DNA of 64,000 bases. Origin: a virus. Shown here piece after piece: positions 31,715 through 44,100 of the stretch (positions are counted from its first letter, which is position 1; each line of letters begins with the position of its first letter). The notes beneath the pieces are model-generated. The model worked only from the letters and a program-made list of their open reading frames with translations, was not told where the DNA came from and searched no databases. The position numbers and the translations under genes are program-made. Location: the IMG/VR virus record IMGVR_UViG_3300032562_000003, positions 124,001 to 188,000 of that record. One strand, given 5' to 3'.

Positions 31715-34700
31715 ATGGCAACAAGTTCAAGACAGTCAGCGTTATTTGGATTAAATGATTGGAAAACCATTTATCAAACCTTCCAACAAGCGGACTTTCG
31801 CAGTTACGACTATGAAACTCTGCGCAAAAGTTTCATTGACTACTTGCAACTATACTACCCTGAAACGTTCAATGATTATACTGAATCGTCTGAATATATT
31901 GCATTACTCGATGTTATCGCGTTTATGGGACAAGGGCTTGCTTTCCGTGATGATCTAAACACTCGTGAAAACTTCATTGATACTGCCGAGCGCCGCGACT
32001 CTGTTATTAAACTAGCTAACCTAGTAAGCTACACACCAAAGCGCAACATTGCAGGTCAGGGTTGGCTGAAAGTCTCAAGTCTTTCTACTACACAAAACAT
32101 TACCGACATTAATGGAACAAATCTAAGTAATATTCCTATACTATGGAATGACCCAGCTAATCCGAATTGGTTGGAACAGATGAATACAATCTGGAACGCC
32201 GCACTTGTTTCAACACAACGTATCGGTAAGCCAGGTAATATTGCAGACTTGCTAGGAGTTACTACGAGTGAGTACGCTATTCAAATTCCTCCTACTGTTC
32301 TACCGATCGTACCATTCACGTCAACTATTGACGGTGTAACTATGAATTTTGAACTATGCAGTGTCACTTCGTTAAATGAGGATTACATATATGAGATTCC
32401 ACCTGCACCGTCCGGCAAATTCAATATGGTATATCGAAATGATACACTGGGCTTCGGATCACCTGCAACTGGATTTTTCTTCTATTTCAAGCAAGGCACG
32501 CTACAGAACTATGACTTCACTTTGCAGCAGCAGATTTCAAATCAAATAATTCCAATTGGCGCAATTCAAGGGGTCAATAATACCGACACTTGGTTGTACC
32601 AAATTAATTCTGATGGAACTACAACACCATGGATTCAAGTGGAAAACATCTATGCTGATGCATATCTACAAACGACTACATCAAACAAAACAATCTTTTC
32701 TGTGAACTCCGGCTTCAACGATCAAGTATCCTACATTTTCGGTGACGGCGTATTTTCTAAGATTCCAGTAGGAACGTATAGATCATATGTTCGTGCAGGT
32801 AATGCGCTGACCTACACAATCTCTCCTAGTGAAATGAATGGTATTTCGGTTTCGTTCACGTATATTGACAGTACAGGGAAGGCACAAACACTGACTATAG
32901 GGTTGACGCTTCCTCAGACGGTTTCTACTGCACAGGCTCGTGAGTCACTGGCTGACATTAAGCAACGTGCACCAACTCGTTACTATACACAAAATAGAAT
33001 GGTTAATGGTGAAGATTATAATAACTTCCCATATACGCTTTACAGTTCTATAATTAAATCAAAATCTATTAATAGAGCATCTGTTGGTGTATCTAAAAAT
33101 CTAGATTTACTCGATCCTACTGGAAAGTATTCAAGTACCAATTCATTTGGTAGTGACGGTGGACTATATCAAACTACAGTGGACGGTGTACTGACGTTAA
33201 CGATCAATAGTACGAATGATATTATTGCGTTCTTTAGTGACACACTATCTTCGGTATTATCACTAAACAGAGCTAACCAGTATTATATTCAAAATTATAC
33301 TAGATATCCAGTAGTAGCTCCTACTCCAACTAGTGATAACTTAGTTTACTGGAATACAAGTTCAGTCGATTCTGGATCGGAAACTGGATACTTTTATACC
33401 AAAGCCGGTAGCCAACTTAATCCTATATCCATTGGTACTTATGGAAGCACTAATGGAATCATGTACATTACTACTGGCGCTATATGTAAATTCCAAGCGC
33501 CGACTGGTTATTATTTTGACATTAATAATCGTTTGGTTGCAGGTATACCGGGCGCGACAGACTCGACTTATATTTGGTCTACTGTACTAAATGTAGTAGG
33601 CGATGGGTCAAATAACGGTGCTGGCACGTTTGCAAACGGAGTTGGTCCGGTTAGCATTAATGGTTATGTACCAGACGGCGTTACCGTCAGTGAAGTGATC
33701 CCGGTATTTGGTAATGCACTGTCCACAGCAATCATTCAAGAATGTATATTTAAAATGGAGTTGCAGCAAGATTTTACTCTGGTGTTTAACAACGCTCTAC
33801 AGATAAATCAAGATCGTTGGTCAGTAAGCACTGCCGGCGATCCAAATTATTTCGTAAAATTCACCAGTCAAGGTGGCAATAGATACATAGTTACATACAA
33901 ATCATTAACATACTATTTTGGTTCAGTTGCAGATACTAGATTTACTTTCTCAAAAGACGGAATCGTGTATGACCCTTATTCAGGTAAACTTATACAAGAC
34001 TTTGTAAACGTGCTGTCAGTAAACAGTCAATTTAACTCTACTACCGCATTGGGTAGAGACTACAAAATAAACATTGTGGGACAAACGACTCAAACTGACG
34101 GTTATGTAAACGATTTCCAAATAGAAGTTGCTGCAACTGACGTTAACAACAAACAATTAATATTAAATCCAGACTTCTTTAATGAAATTACTGGATATGT
34201 TAACGGATCTTCAAACACTGGTGTGTACGCTTTCTTTGAAACGGTACAAGATCCAATCAATCTAACAAGACAATATCTTATACCATCAAGTTCTGTAGTA
34301 TACCAGTATCCAACAGTTACTAACATCGAAGTAGTAAAGTACGATTATCCTTTAGGTCAACTATTTTATGCGTATTCAGAAGGTAACTTTTATACTAGTG
34401 TTCAAGATCAAACAGTGACCACACCCTCATATATTTTGGTTGTTCAGAACCAATATTCTGTGTTGTTTGGTAGACAAGGGCTGTCCTTCCAATATAGACA
34501 CAACTCAAATGATACCAATCGTATAGATCCTATCACGACCAATATTATTGATTTGTACGTCGTTCCTCAGGCATACTATACTGCATATACCAATTGGATT
34601 ACTGATACCACAAATACTGTTCCTGAACCCACAGTACCTACTATAACTGAACTTACCCAAGAATACGGTAAAGTTCAAGATTATAAAATGCTATCGGATT

Positions 34701-35092
34701 CTGTGATTGTAAATAGTGTTGTCTTTAAACCGCTCTTCGGTCCTAAAGCAGATGAGAACTTACGTGGAACAATTAAGGTTATTAAAACAAGTAATACCAA
34801 TGCAAGTGACAGTGAAATTAGAAGTGCTGTACTAGCTGCTATGAATAATTACTTTAGCATCAATAATTGGAATTTCGGAGATACTTTCTATTTCTCAGAA
34901 TTAAGTGCGTATCTTCATGCGCAATGCGGAGATTTAATTAGTTCTGCGGTACTCGTATCTAATGACCCAACACAACCGTTCGGCACACTGTATGAAATCA
35001 AGTGTCTACCGTATGAAATCTTCGTATCCGCCGCCACCGCAAATGACGTACTAGTAGTTCCGGCCCTCACACCCGCCGAATTACAGTATTGA
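31715..35092 (+). CDS. 6: Baseplate wedge protein, T4 gp6-like
   Basis: The product is 1125 residues against 660 in T4. The conserved N-terminus is LRKSFIDYLQLYYPETFNDY, SSEYIALLDVIAFMGQGLAF and RENFIDTAERRDSVIKLANL, the gp6/baseplate-J hallmark. The C-terminal part has FKPLFGPKADENLRGTIKVI and AQCGDLISSAVLVS. Two gp6 copies per wedge form the ring that joins wedges. The insert in the middle (about residues 450-680) is probably an exposed decoration. Its stop overlaps the next late promoter. Confidence 0.94.
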   Translation: MATSSRQSALFGLNDWKTIYQTFQQADFRSYDYETLRKSFIDYLQLYYPETFNDYTESSEYIALLDVIAFMGQGLAFRDDLNTRENFIDTAERRDSVIKLANLVSYTPKRNIAGQGWLKVSSLSTTQNITDINGTNLSNIPILWNDPANPNWLEQMNTIWNAALVSTQRIGKPGNIADLLGVTTSEYAIQIPPTVLPIVPFTSTIDGVTMNFELCSVTSLNEDYIYEIPPAPSGKFNMVYRNDTLGFGSPATGFFFYFKQGTLQNYDFTLQQQISNQIIPIGAIQGVNNTDTWLYQINSDGTTTPWIQVENIYADAYLQTTTSNKTIFSVNSGFNDQVSYIFGDGVFSKIPVGTYRSYVRAGNALTYTISPSEMNGISVSFTYIDSTGKAQTLTIGLTLPQTVSTAQARESLADIKQRAPTRYYTQNRMVNGEDYNNFPYTLYSSIIKSKSINRASVGVSKNLDLLDPTGKYSSTNSFGSDGGLYQTTVDGVLTLTINSTNDIIAFFSDTLSSVLSLNRANQYYIQNYTRYPVVAPTPTSDNLVYWNTSSVDSGSETGYFYTKAGSQLNPISIGTYGSTNGIMYITTGAICKFQAPTGYYFDINNRLVAGIPGATDSTYIWSTVLNVVGDGSNNGAGTFANGVGPVSINGYVPDGVTVSEVIPVFGNALSTAIIQECIFKMELQQDFTLVFNNALQINQDRWSVSTAGDPNYFVKFTSQGGNRYIVTYKSLTYYFGSVADTRFTFSKDGIVYDPYSGKLIQDFVNVLSVNSQFNSTTALGRDYKINIVGQTTQTDGYVNDFQIEVAATDVNNKQLILNPDFFNEITGYVNGSSNTGVYAFFETVQDPINLTRQYLIPSSSVVYQYPTVTNIEVVKYDYPLGQLFYAYSEGNFYTSVQDQTVTTPSYILVVQNQYSVLFGRQGLSFQYRHNSNDTNRIDPITTNIIDLYVVPQAYYTAYTNWITDTTNTVPEPTVPTITELTQEYGKVQDYKMLSDSVIVNSVVFKPLFGPKADENLRGTIKVIKTSNTNASDSEIRSAVLAAMNNYFSINNWNFGDTFYFSELSAYLHAQCGDLISSAVLVSNDPTQPFGTLYEIKCLPYEIFVSAATANDVLVVPALTPAELQY

Positions 35093-35098
35093 TAAATA
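35091..35098 (+). promoter_or_regulatory. Late promoter GATAAATA for the gp7-like giant
   Basis: GATAAATA overlaps the gp6 stop and lies 57 bases before the ATG at 35156. A small hairpin TAGCAG-TAGT-CTGCTA follows in the leader. Confidence 0.55.
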
Positions 35099-35155
35099 CA
35101 CTTGACTAGCAGTAGTCTGCTATGTGCAGTAAAAACAAAGTAGAGAACCATTATA

Positions 35156-38100
35156 ATGGCCCGAATTCGGACAATAACTTTTCTTCCTGAGATTTTTCAA
35201 ACCTCAACTAACGCGGAATTTTTGTCAGCGACCCTAGATCAGATCGTAAATCCACCGAATACGATGAAGATTCAAGGCTATGTAGGTAGCAAGTTTGGAT
35301 ATGGTGTAAATGCAACTGACAATTATGTAGTTGAACCAACAAAAACTCGGGTGAACTATCAGTTAGATCCGGGTGTAGTTTTTACTAAGCCAAACGAATC
35401 TGTAGCAAACGACTTTATCTCGTATCCAGGCATCATCGACTCTATTGCAATGCAAGATAGTATTACGGATAACAACAGTCGTCTATTCAAAAGTCAGTTT
35501 TATTCATGGGACTCCTTCACTAACCTCGACAAGCTCATTAACTTTAATGAATATTACTGGTTGCCAGTCGGGCCGCCGGCTGTTACTATCTCAGCAGCAA
35601 CCGTGTACTCTACTGAAAATTATGCAGTCACATCACTACCTAATGGATATGAAATTGCTCTAGTCGGACAACCTATCGGTAGCATCAATCCTACACTTGG
35701 ATTGATCCGCGGAGGAACCTATACTTTTGCTGTAAATCAATCGTCTCAGTTTTGGATTCAGACGGATCCGGGTACCTCAGGATATTCGCCATTCCAATCG
35801 AATCTTACTACTAGACAAGTATACGGAGTAGACAACAATGGCGCAAGTCAAGGTGTTGTTACGTTTACTGTTCCGCAAAAAAATGCACAAGATCAATATA
35901 TTTTTCCAGGTAACAACACTGTCGATCTAGTCAGCACTAAATTGTTTGACCAAGTAAATGGAGCAGTTTTAAAGACATTTACTGACACGGATGGCGTAAC
36001 ATATCAAGGACTTAATGACATTGATGGCGTGACTGCGCTTGAAGGGTTACGCATCATGTTCTATTATGATGGTATTCCGGCAGAGAAGGGAAACACAGAG
36101 ACCTTCTTGAGCGAGACACCGCTGGACATCAATAGTGATGTTCTCGTCGCACCAATCGTTATAAATGTAACTAGCTGTGATGCTTCTGCGTTTACTACAG
36201 ATAGTACCTCTCAATTAGTAGTCGGTCAAACTGTAACCTTTAACAACCCAACATTCGGTGGAGTTACTGCAGGGGAAGTCTATTATGTTCATAGTATTCC
36301 TACTTCAGGTACATTTACTATCGCGTTGACTCTAGATGCTTCGTCTCCGTTAACTTTGGTTCCTGGATCAGGTACTATGGTTGCCAATATCAATCAGGGT
36401 CTATATGAAGAAAGTGTCGCATCAACGGTGTTTGAATACTATTACTTGATTGAATACATCGGTGATCCAAAGAACCCAACTATTCGTTTAGTTCCAGATG
36501 GTACTATTCCTGTAAATCAAACAATTACTCCATTATATGGTACTCAATGGAACAATATACCATTTTATCGTTCACCTACCGGAGTAATTAATCCAATTCC
36601 TGTTATCACTGCTCCGTTAGATGTTCTATATTATCAAGACGGTACATCTGCTGATTCTGTCGGCGTGATTAAAATCATTGACAGCAATACTACAAATACT
36701 ATTAATGTTGTGACTGAAATCTTGGGTAACCCTAATTATACGTCATCTAGTGGAGTAGTATTTACTAATGGATTGAAAGTTAACTTTCAAGGTGACATTA
36801 TTCCTACAAGTTATTTACAGGGACAATACTATGTACAGGGTGTAGGAACTGCAATTGAGTTAGTTCCAGTAAGCTCTCTAGTCTGTACTGAAGATTTTAC
36901 ACATGGTAATTACATTCCATATGATTCTACACCATATGACATTAGCAATTACGATTCGGACCTTTTTATTCCAACAGATAAAGACTATATTACTATTGCT
37001 AGAAACGCAATCAATAAAAATGCTTGGTCCAGAAGCAATCGTTGGTTCCACATCGATGTCATCAACGCAACTGCAAAATACAATAACGACCCTAATATCG
37101 CAACTACTTACGCGACACAAGCAAACAAAGCAGTCCGCCCTATAATCGAGTTTTATCCTAATCTAAAATTATACAATTCGGGTTCTGTAGGCGCCGCAGG
37201 AATCGATTTTATCGATACCCATAACACTGATGCATTGTCAACAGTAGCAGGATCTTACAATTATTACCCAGATACAGAAGTACTTACTACAGCATCGGCG
37301 TCGGTTGTAGGAGTAACCGCCGCAACATCAACTACCTTTAGTGTAGACGCTGCTAACGTTTCGGGTACATTCCAAATTGGAATGTATGTTGCAGATTCTT
37401 CAAGCATTCTTCCTAATAATACACAAATTACCGACATTACTGGTACTACTACGCTAACTGTAACAGTTTCATGGCCCGGCGCAAAAAACATATCCTCTGC
37501 TTCAAACTTGTCTATTGTGGGTTCAGACACTACTTTAGATAACTATGCTTTGTTTCCGGAAGCAAGAATCGTATTTGCTGCTGACTCTAGCTCTACTGTA
37601 AGAAACAAAATCTATGTCGTAAACTTCTCGGTAATTGATCCTAATACTAGACCTGTAATTACACTCACGGTAGCAGAAGACGGAAATATTGTCCCTGATG
37701 AACAATTAGCAATTAAGCGTGGTTATTATCACCAAGGCACTAGTTACTATTATGATGGTATAAAGTGGATACAGGCACAACAAAAGGTTACGGTTAACCA
37801 ACCACCGCTGTTTGACGTTTTTGATGCCAACGGTATTTCTTTTGGGGATTCTTCGGTCTATCAAAGTACTTCGTTCAAGGGGTGTAAACTTTTCGCATAC
37901 AGTGTTGGTAGCGGAGTCAATGACCCTATATTAGGCTTTCCAATCGCATATTCTGGTATAGATAACGTAGGGGATATTAGTTTCGACGTATCACTGAATT
38001 TGGATACATTTAATTATGTGTCTGGATATAATCCTATTAATCAAAAGGTAAATACTGGCTACGTATATAATTATACATCAGGTACATCATATGTAAGACA

Positions 38101-41100
38101 GCTTGGTTGGCAAACCGCAATTGCTGATAGCACGCAATATCAATTATTCAGTTTTGACTTTGATCCTACAAATCCAACATTAAGTTTCCAGTGTGACGTT
38201 GCAGCATTGCCTGCTTTAGCAACGGGAGAAACTGGTTGGCCGAGAGTTAAGGTATACATCAACAATGTATATCAAGCACCAACATCATATGCTACGGTAG
38301 TTGGTACCAATACTACCACAATTACATTTAACAGTAGCAGTTCACTACCAACAACTAGCACGGTAGTTCAAGTATTAGTATTGAGTGATCAAGTAAGCCA
38401 AATCGGTTACTACGACATTCCTATTAATTTAAATAATAATCCATTAAATGCTGATTTAACTACAGCCAATGTTGGTGATATCCGTGCACAGTATAGAGAC
38501 ATTTTTATTAATTCACCAAACACGACAGGTGAAATTTTCGGCGCAAATAATTTTAGAGATTGCGGTAACTTAGTACCATATGGTACAGAGATAATTCAAA
38601 ACTCTGCGTCATTAGTACTGCCGGGAACCTTTTTCCGAAACACGCAGCACAACTTGTTTGACGCATTGATGTTTAACAGCCGTGAATATATAAAGTATAA
38701 ACAATTACTAGTATATACGGTACAAAACACAGATTACGTTCAGCGATACACTCCGTCGCAAATTCTGGATAGCGCACTAGACCAGATTACTGCTGCAAAG
38801 AGCGAAATCAACGCATTCTTTTGGTCGGACATGTTACCGTCAAAGGCTCCGTACCGCACCAACACGTACACGTTCAATAATCAACTGGATACTTCTGTTT
38901 ATCCATTAAGCAATGTTTATAATTTTGAAACTGCTAACTATAGCGGCGTTCTTGTTTATGTGTTGAGAACAGTCGCTGGTGTAGTAGTTGAACGACAACT
39001 TACTAGTGGCATAGATTATATAATAAGTCCGGATGCCCCTTCGCTCACTATCATTAGCCCGCTTGGTGATGGCGATAAGGTCATCATTAAAGAATACAAC
39101 CAAACATACGGCTCATATATTCCTAATACACCAACTAAGTTGGGACTATATCCTTCATTTTATCCAGAAGTAGTTTTGGATTCAGATTACACAGTTCCTA
39201 CTTACTTCATCAAAGGACATGACGGATCGTTCACTAAGTTATACGGTGACTATGACGAAACATTAGGAGTATTGATTGATTTCAGAGACCAGGCTCTGCT
39301 TGAGTTTGAACTAAGAATTTACAATAATTTAAAATTAAGCACAACTGTTCCTATCGAGCGATACGAAGTTGTACCTGGTTACTTCAGAAGTTCTACATCA
39401 ACATATTCATGGAATGAATTTATACAGATGTACGAACCTACGTTCTTGAACTGGATTGGTCAAAATCGTCTCGATTATAAGTCCCAGTACTATCAAAAGA
39501 ACAACGAGTTCAGTTATAACTATACAAATTCAGGTAATAAACTAGACCAAGCTGCTATTCAGCAAGGTTATTGGAGAGGGGTCTATGAATATTTCTATGA
39601 CACAACTACTCCAAACGAAACTCCATGGGAGATGTTAGGATTTGCTAATGAACCAACCTGGTGGGCTGATCGTTACGGACCTACTCCTTATACGAGCGAT
39701 AACGGTATTCTATGGGGTGATTTAGAAGCTGGTTATATTTGGAATAACGGTAATCCCTACACCGTACCTGAGTTAGCACGTCCTGGACTATCTAAAATTA
39801 TTCCGGTTGACTCCAACGGCGATTTGTTGTCTCCGCTAATCGCAATTGTAGGCAACTATAATCCAAGTACGTTCCAAAAAGATTGGGTAGTAGGAGATGA
39901 TGCACCTGTGGAGTTGAGCTATCGACGTAGTTCAACTTGGCCATTTGATTTAATGAGACTATTTGCACTGACTAGACCAGCTGAATTTTTCAATTTGGCC
40001 GTCGACCTTGACAATTACAAATACAATGCTGAATTTAATCAATATTTGGTTAATGACAGAAGCCATTTAGTTCCTGCAAATATTGAAATTTATGGTAATG
40101 GTACTGCAAAAACCAGCTACATTAACTGGATTGTAGATTATGAAAAGCAACAAGGGGTTGACGCAACTACTAACATTACAACCCTTTTGAATAACCTTGA
40201 TGTTCGTCTGGTTTATCGTCTTGCTGGATACAGTGACAAAACATTGCTTCAATTCTATGTGGAAAAGGGTTCGCCTAATAGCAATAACGCAACACTATTG
40301 ATTCCTAACGAAAGTTATTCAGTGTTGTTATATGACAATCAGCCCTTCGATCAGATTATGTTCAGTGGCGTGGTCATTCAGAAAAATCAAGGCTATTGGA
40401 CTGTATACGGTAATTCACAAACATTTGCATACTTTAAAACACTAAAACCTATCAATAACGGTACATACGGTAGTGTTGACGTTTTAGGTACTACAGTTAA
40501 GTATGCTAAAAACTATACTGATCAAGTAGTTCTTGTTCCATACGGTACCAAATTCTACAGCACTCAGGGAGTAGTTCAATTCCTAATGAGCTATGGTGCC
40601 GAACTTGAAAGCCAGGGCATGTTGTTCAATGAAGTTGAACAAGGAATTGAAGTCACTTGGGCACAGATGGCAGCAGAATTCTTGTATTGGTCAATGTCCG
40701 GATGGGAAGTAGGAAGTCTGATAACACTAAATCCGTCTGCTACTGCAATAAACATTGATAGACCAAGCGCGATAGTTCAGCCGCTTACGGTTCAGCAAAC
40801 TAACTTTATACTAAATCAAAATCTCTATCCGATACAACTAAATGATCTTTGCGTTGAACGTGACGATACATTATTCCATGCGCACACCTTGAATCAGGGT
40901 GATTCTATGTCTTATGCTCAATTTAACGTAAGTAATTTCGAGCATGGTATCGTATTCGATAATGTCACTTTGTTTAATGATATTATCTATAATCTAACTA
41001 CTGGACTAAGACAAAACCGCATCTACGCTCGCGGGGTCAAGACTGCTGATTGGAACGGAACCGTAAACGCCTGGGGCTTCATTTTAAATCAAGACAACGT

Positions 41101-44100
41101 ATTAGAATGGAATGGTAATCTAAAGTATACTAAAGGTGTTATCGTACAATATAAGAATAAGTATTGGACTGCACTTAAAGTAATAGAACCATCCGCGACA
41201 TTCAACGAGCAAGATTGGAAGCTCGTGAATTACAATGACATTCAAAAAGGAATGTTATCAAACGCTTCTACTCGTGCATACGAAAGCACACTATACTATG
41301 ATGTTTACCAAGCAAATCTTGAACAAGATGCCGACTTGCTTGCGTTCTCACTTATTGGATATAGACCACGCGACTATCTTGCTCTGGTAGACCTTACAGA
41401 TTCTACTCAAGTTCAAGTCTATCAAAATTTGATCAAGAACAAGGGAACCCGCAATGCAGTAGATGCATTCCAAGGTGCTACTTTCCCACAAGGTAGTATA
41501 TCTTATGATTTCTACGAAAACTGGTCTATTTTAACTAAACAATATGGTGGAGTGCTGAATGAAAACTTCGTTGACTTCAGAATAAACCAAACAAATCTTA
41601 TGGGTAATCCATCAATTGTTAGTTTGACAAATGGAGTATACACGGTTGGTTCAGACCAAGAAGTTCCACTATACAATTTATTCAATTATAACACACCACC
41701 AGCATCACCGAATGTATTGTCAACACTAGACACTACGGTTAATTCACAACTGTACCCATCCGCCGGATACATCAACGTAAATGATGTTAAGATGTCATCA
41801 TATTTCTTCTCTGGATTGCCTTCTGCGGTTGACAGTACCGGTGCAGTTGTTCCTATTAATAATTTCTACGTAGGTGAATATTTTTGGTTAGCTAACTTTA
41901 AAAATAAATGGGACGTATTTAGATGGACCAATATTGGTCAAGTAATTCAAGTTAGAAATAATACTAACGGAACAGCAACCATAACGTTCAGTTCTCCGCA
42001 TTCTCTCAATAAGCTAGATCCGATGGCCATCATTAACTTCGCGCAGAATGTTGATGGATATTATATAGTCGCTGATGTTCTAAATCTTTATGAAGTTGTA
42101 ATAAATCTATCTGCACTAAATGCAAATCAAAATTCAATTCAAGGCAGAGGGTTAGCCTTTGGGTTCGTGTCGCAACGAGTAGCATCACCTGCAGGAATAA
42201 TTCCGTTAGCATCTGCTGAAAACGAATTTATCAAAAACACTGTTTGGGTAGACGAAAACACTGACGGCAACTGGGCAGTCTATCGCAAGAGTTTAAATTA
42301 TGCTTATCAGAACCAATTTGAACAGGCCGATGGCGGCACATTTGGTTCTGCTGTCGCATATACATCTGATATGGGTTACCTGATAGGTGATTCCGGCACA
42401 GGGATTTTGTATAGATACATATACGACAGTTTAGCTCAAGCGTACCTTCTGAAGGAAAACAAGACCGGCGGAACATCGTTTGGTTCAACAATAAAGTACG
42501 CCCAAAATCTATATGCAGTATCTCAACCTTCTGGCGTATCGCCAGCAGTAACGTTGTACACCTTAAATCATACGGTTGTTACTGATCGTATGTTAACATA
42601 CCAAACCATAGCCGCGCCCGGAGGAGTAACCGACTGGGGCAGTGCATTAGCTATTTCGGGTGACACTAATTGGCTTTACATCTCTGATGCGCAAAACAAC
42701 AATGTATATGTATATCGCAAGCAAAATATTCCTCTAATTGCAGGATACTTTGTGACCGGTGAAACATATGTTATCACGTCATTGGGTAGTACAGACTTCA
42801 CTGCTATCGGTGCAGTAGACAACAAAGTAGGTATTACTTTTGTTGCAACTGGCGCCGGCGCCGGCACCGGTACTGCGACCCAGATTACATACAAGCAATC
42901 CACTATCATAAGCGGGTCATCTTTGTTCAGTCTAGGGGCCGGTGACGGATTCGGGACTGCGCTTGCAACATCATATGACGGTAGCACTCTAGCGGTAACC
43001 GCACCGTTTATCGACTATAGCCCAACGATAACAAATTGGGGTACAACATTTGTGCTACAACGCACGATGCAAAATTTTGAAGCAAAACAAAATTCGCTCC
43101 CTGAGCAGACAACTTCTTTCTCATTGTCTTGGACTCCAGCTGCTGGCGCCACTATAACAGCAAGTGCAACCTCTTCGGTAACAAATAGAATTACTTGCAG
43201 CGGATCAATGACTGGATTCCAAATCAATCAACCAGTAGTATTTGCAGGTAGCAATTTTGGTTCAAGCAATGTTTCACCTAATCAAGTCTACTACATTCAC
43301 GGTATTTCGGGTAGCGAAATATCAATAAAAACATCACGATCAAGCACCACTCCTGTAAATCTAACTACTGCGGCTGGTCTATCGTTCTCTGTTTATGTAC
43401 AAGTTGATCCTCTTTATGTGTATCTCAACGGTAAATTGGTTACTGATGACAATTACGCAGTAATTGGTACATCGTTTATCTATTACAGTTCATTGATTGC
43501 AGGTGACATTTTAACTGTGAGCGACAATCAATACTTCCCTGCGCAACAAATCAATTCTGATTATATTGACAGAACAGATATTGAATTTGGTTATGCGGTT
43601 GATATGTACAAAACCGGGTCAACACTTCTAATTGGTTCACCGTACGAAGTTGATGCAAATGATGTCGAAGGTGCAGTATACTCTTATGTTAACGGTGGCG
43701 CCGAATATGGCGTAGTGATCGGAACGAATGAATGTAACGTAACTACCAACCGCACGTTGTTGATCAATGGATTCGCAGTAAATCTCTCTGCTGGAAACGC
43801 ACAATCAGTTGCGAACACGATCAATTCTAGTAAGATTATCAATGTACAAGCAGCAGCGACTAGTGATAATAAATTGATTATTCAAGTAATCAATCAAAAT
43901 ATCGCTCAGATTAATCAAAAGTTAACTGTGTATGCATATGATAGTGGTACTACGCTTTCTGAACTCGGTATAAACCTGTACACTAAAACTCAGATTATTC
44001 AGTCTCCTCACGAGCAAGGTGCATCTAGATTCGGGTCTGCAATCAAGATCAATGAATTCGATAGCGTTATAATTTCGGCTCCGGTAGGAACACGATATGA

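Noticed and set aside
42840-42880. GC-rich run in the giant gene as a regulatory island
   Set aside because: It is in frame and encodes ATGAGAGTGTAT, an ordinary Gly/Ala stretch within the protein.
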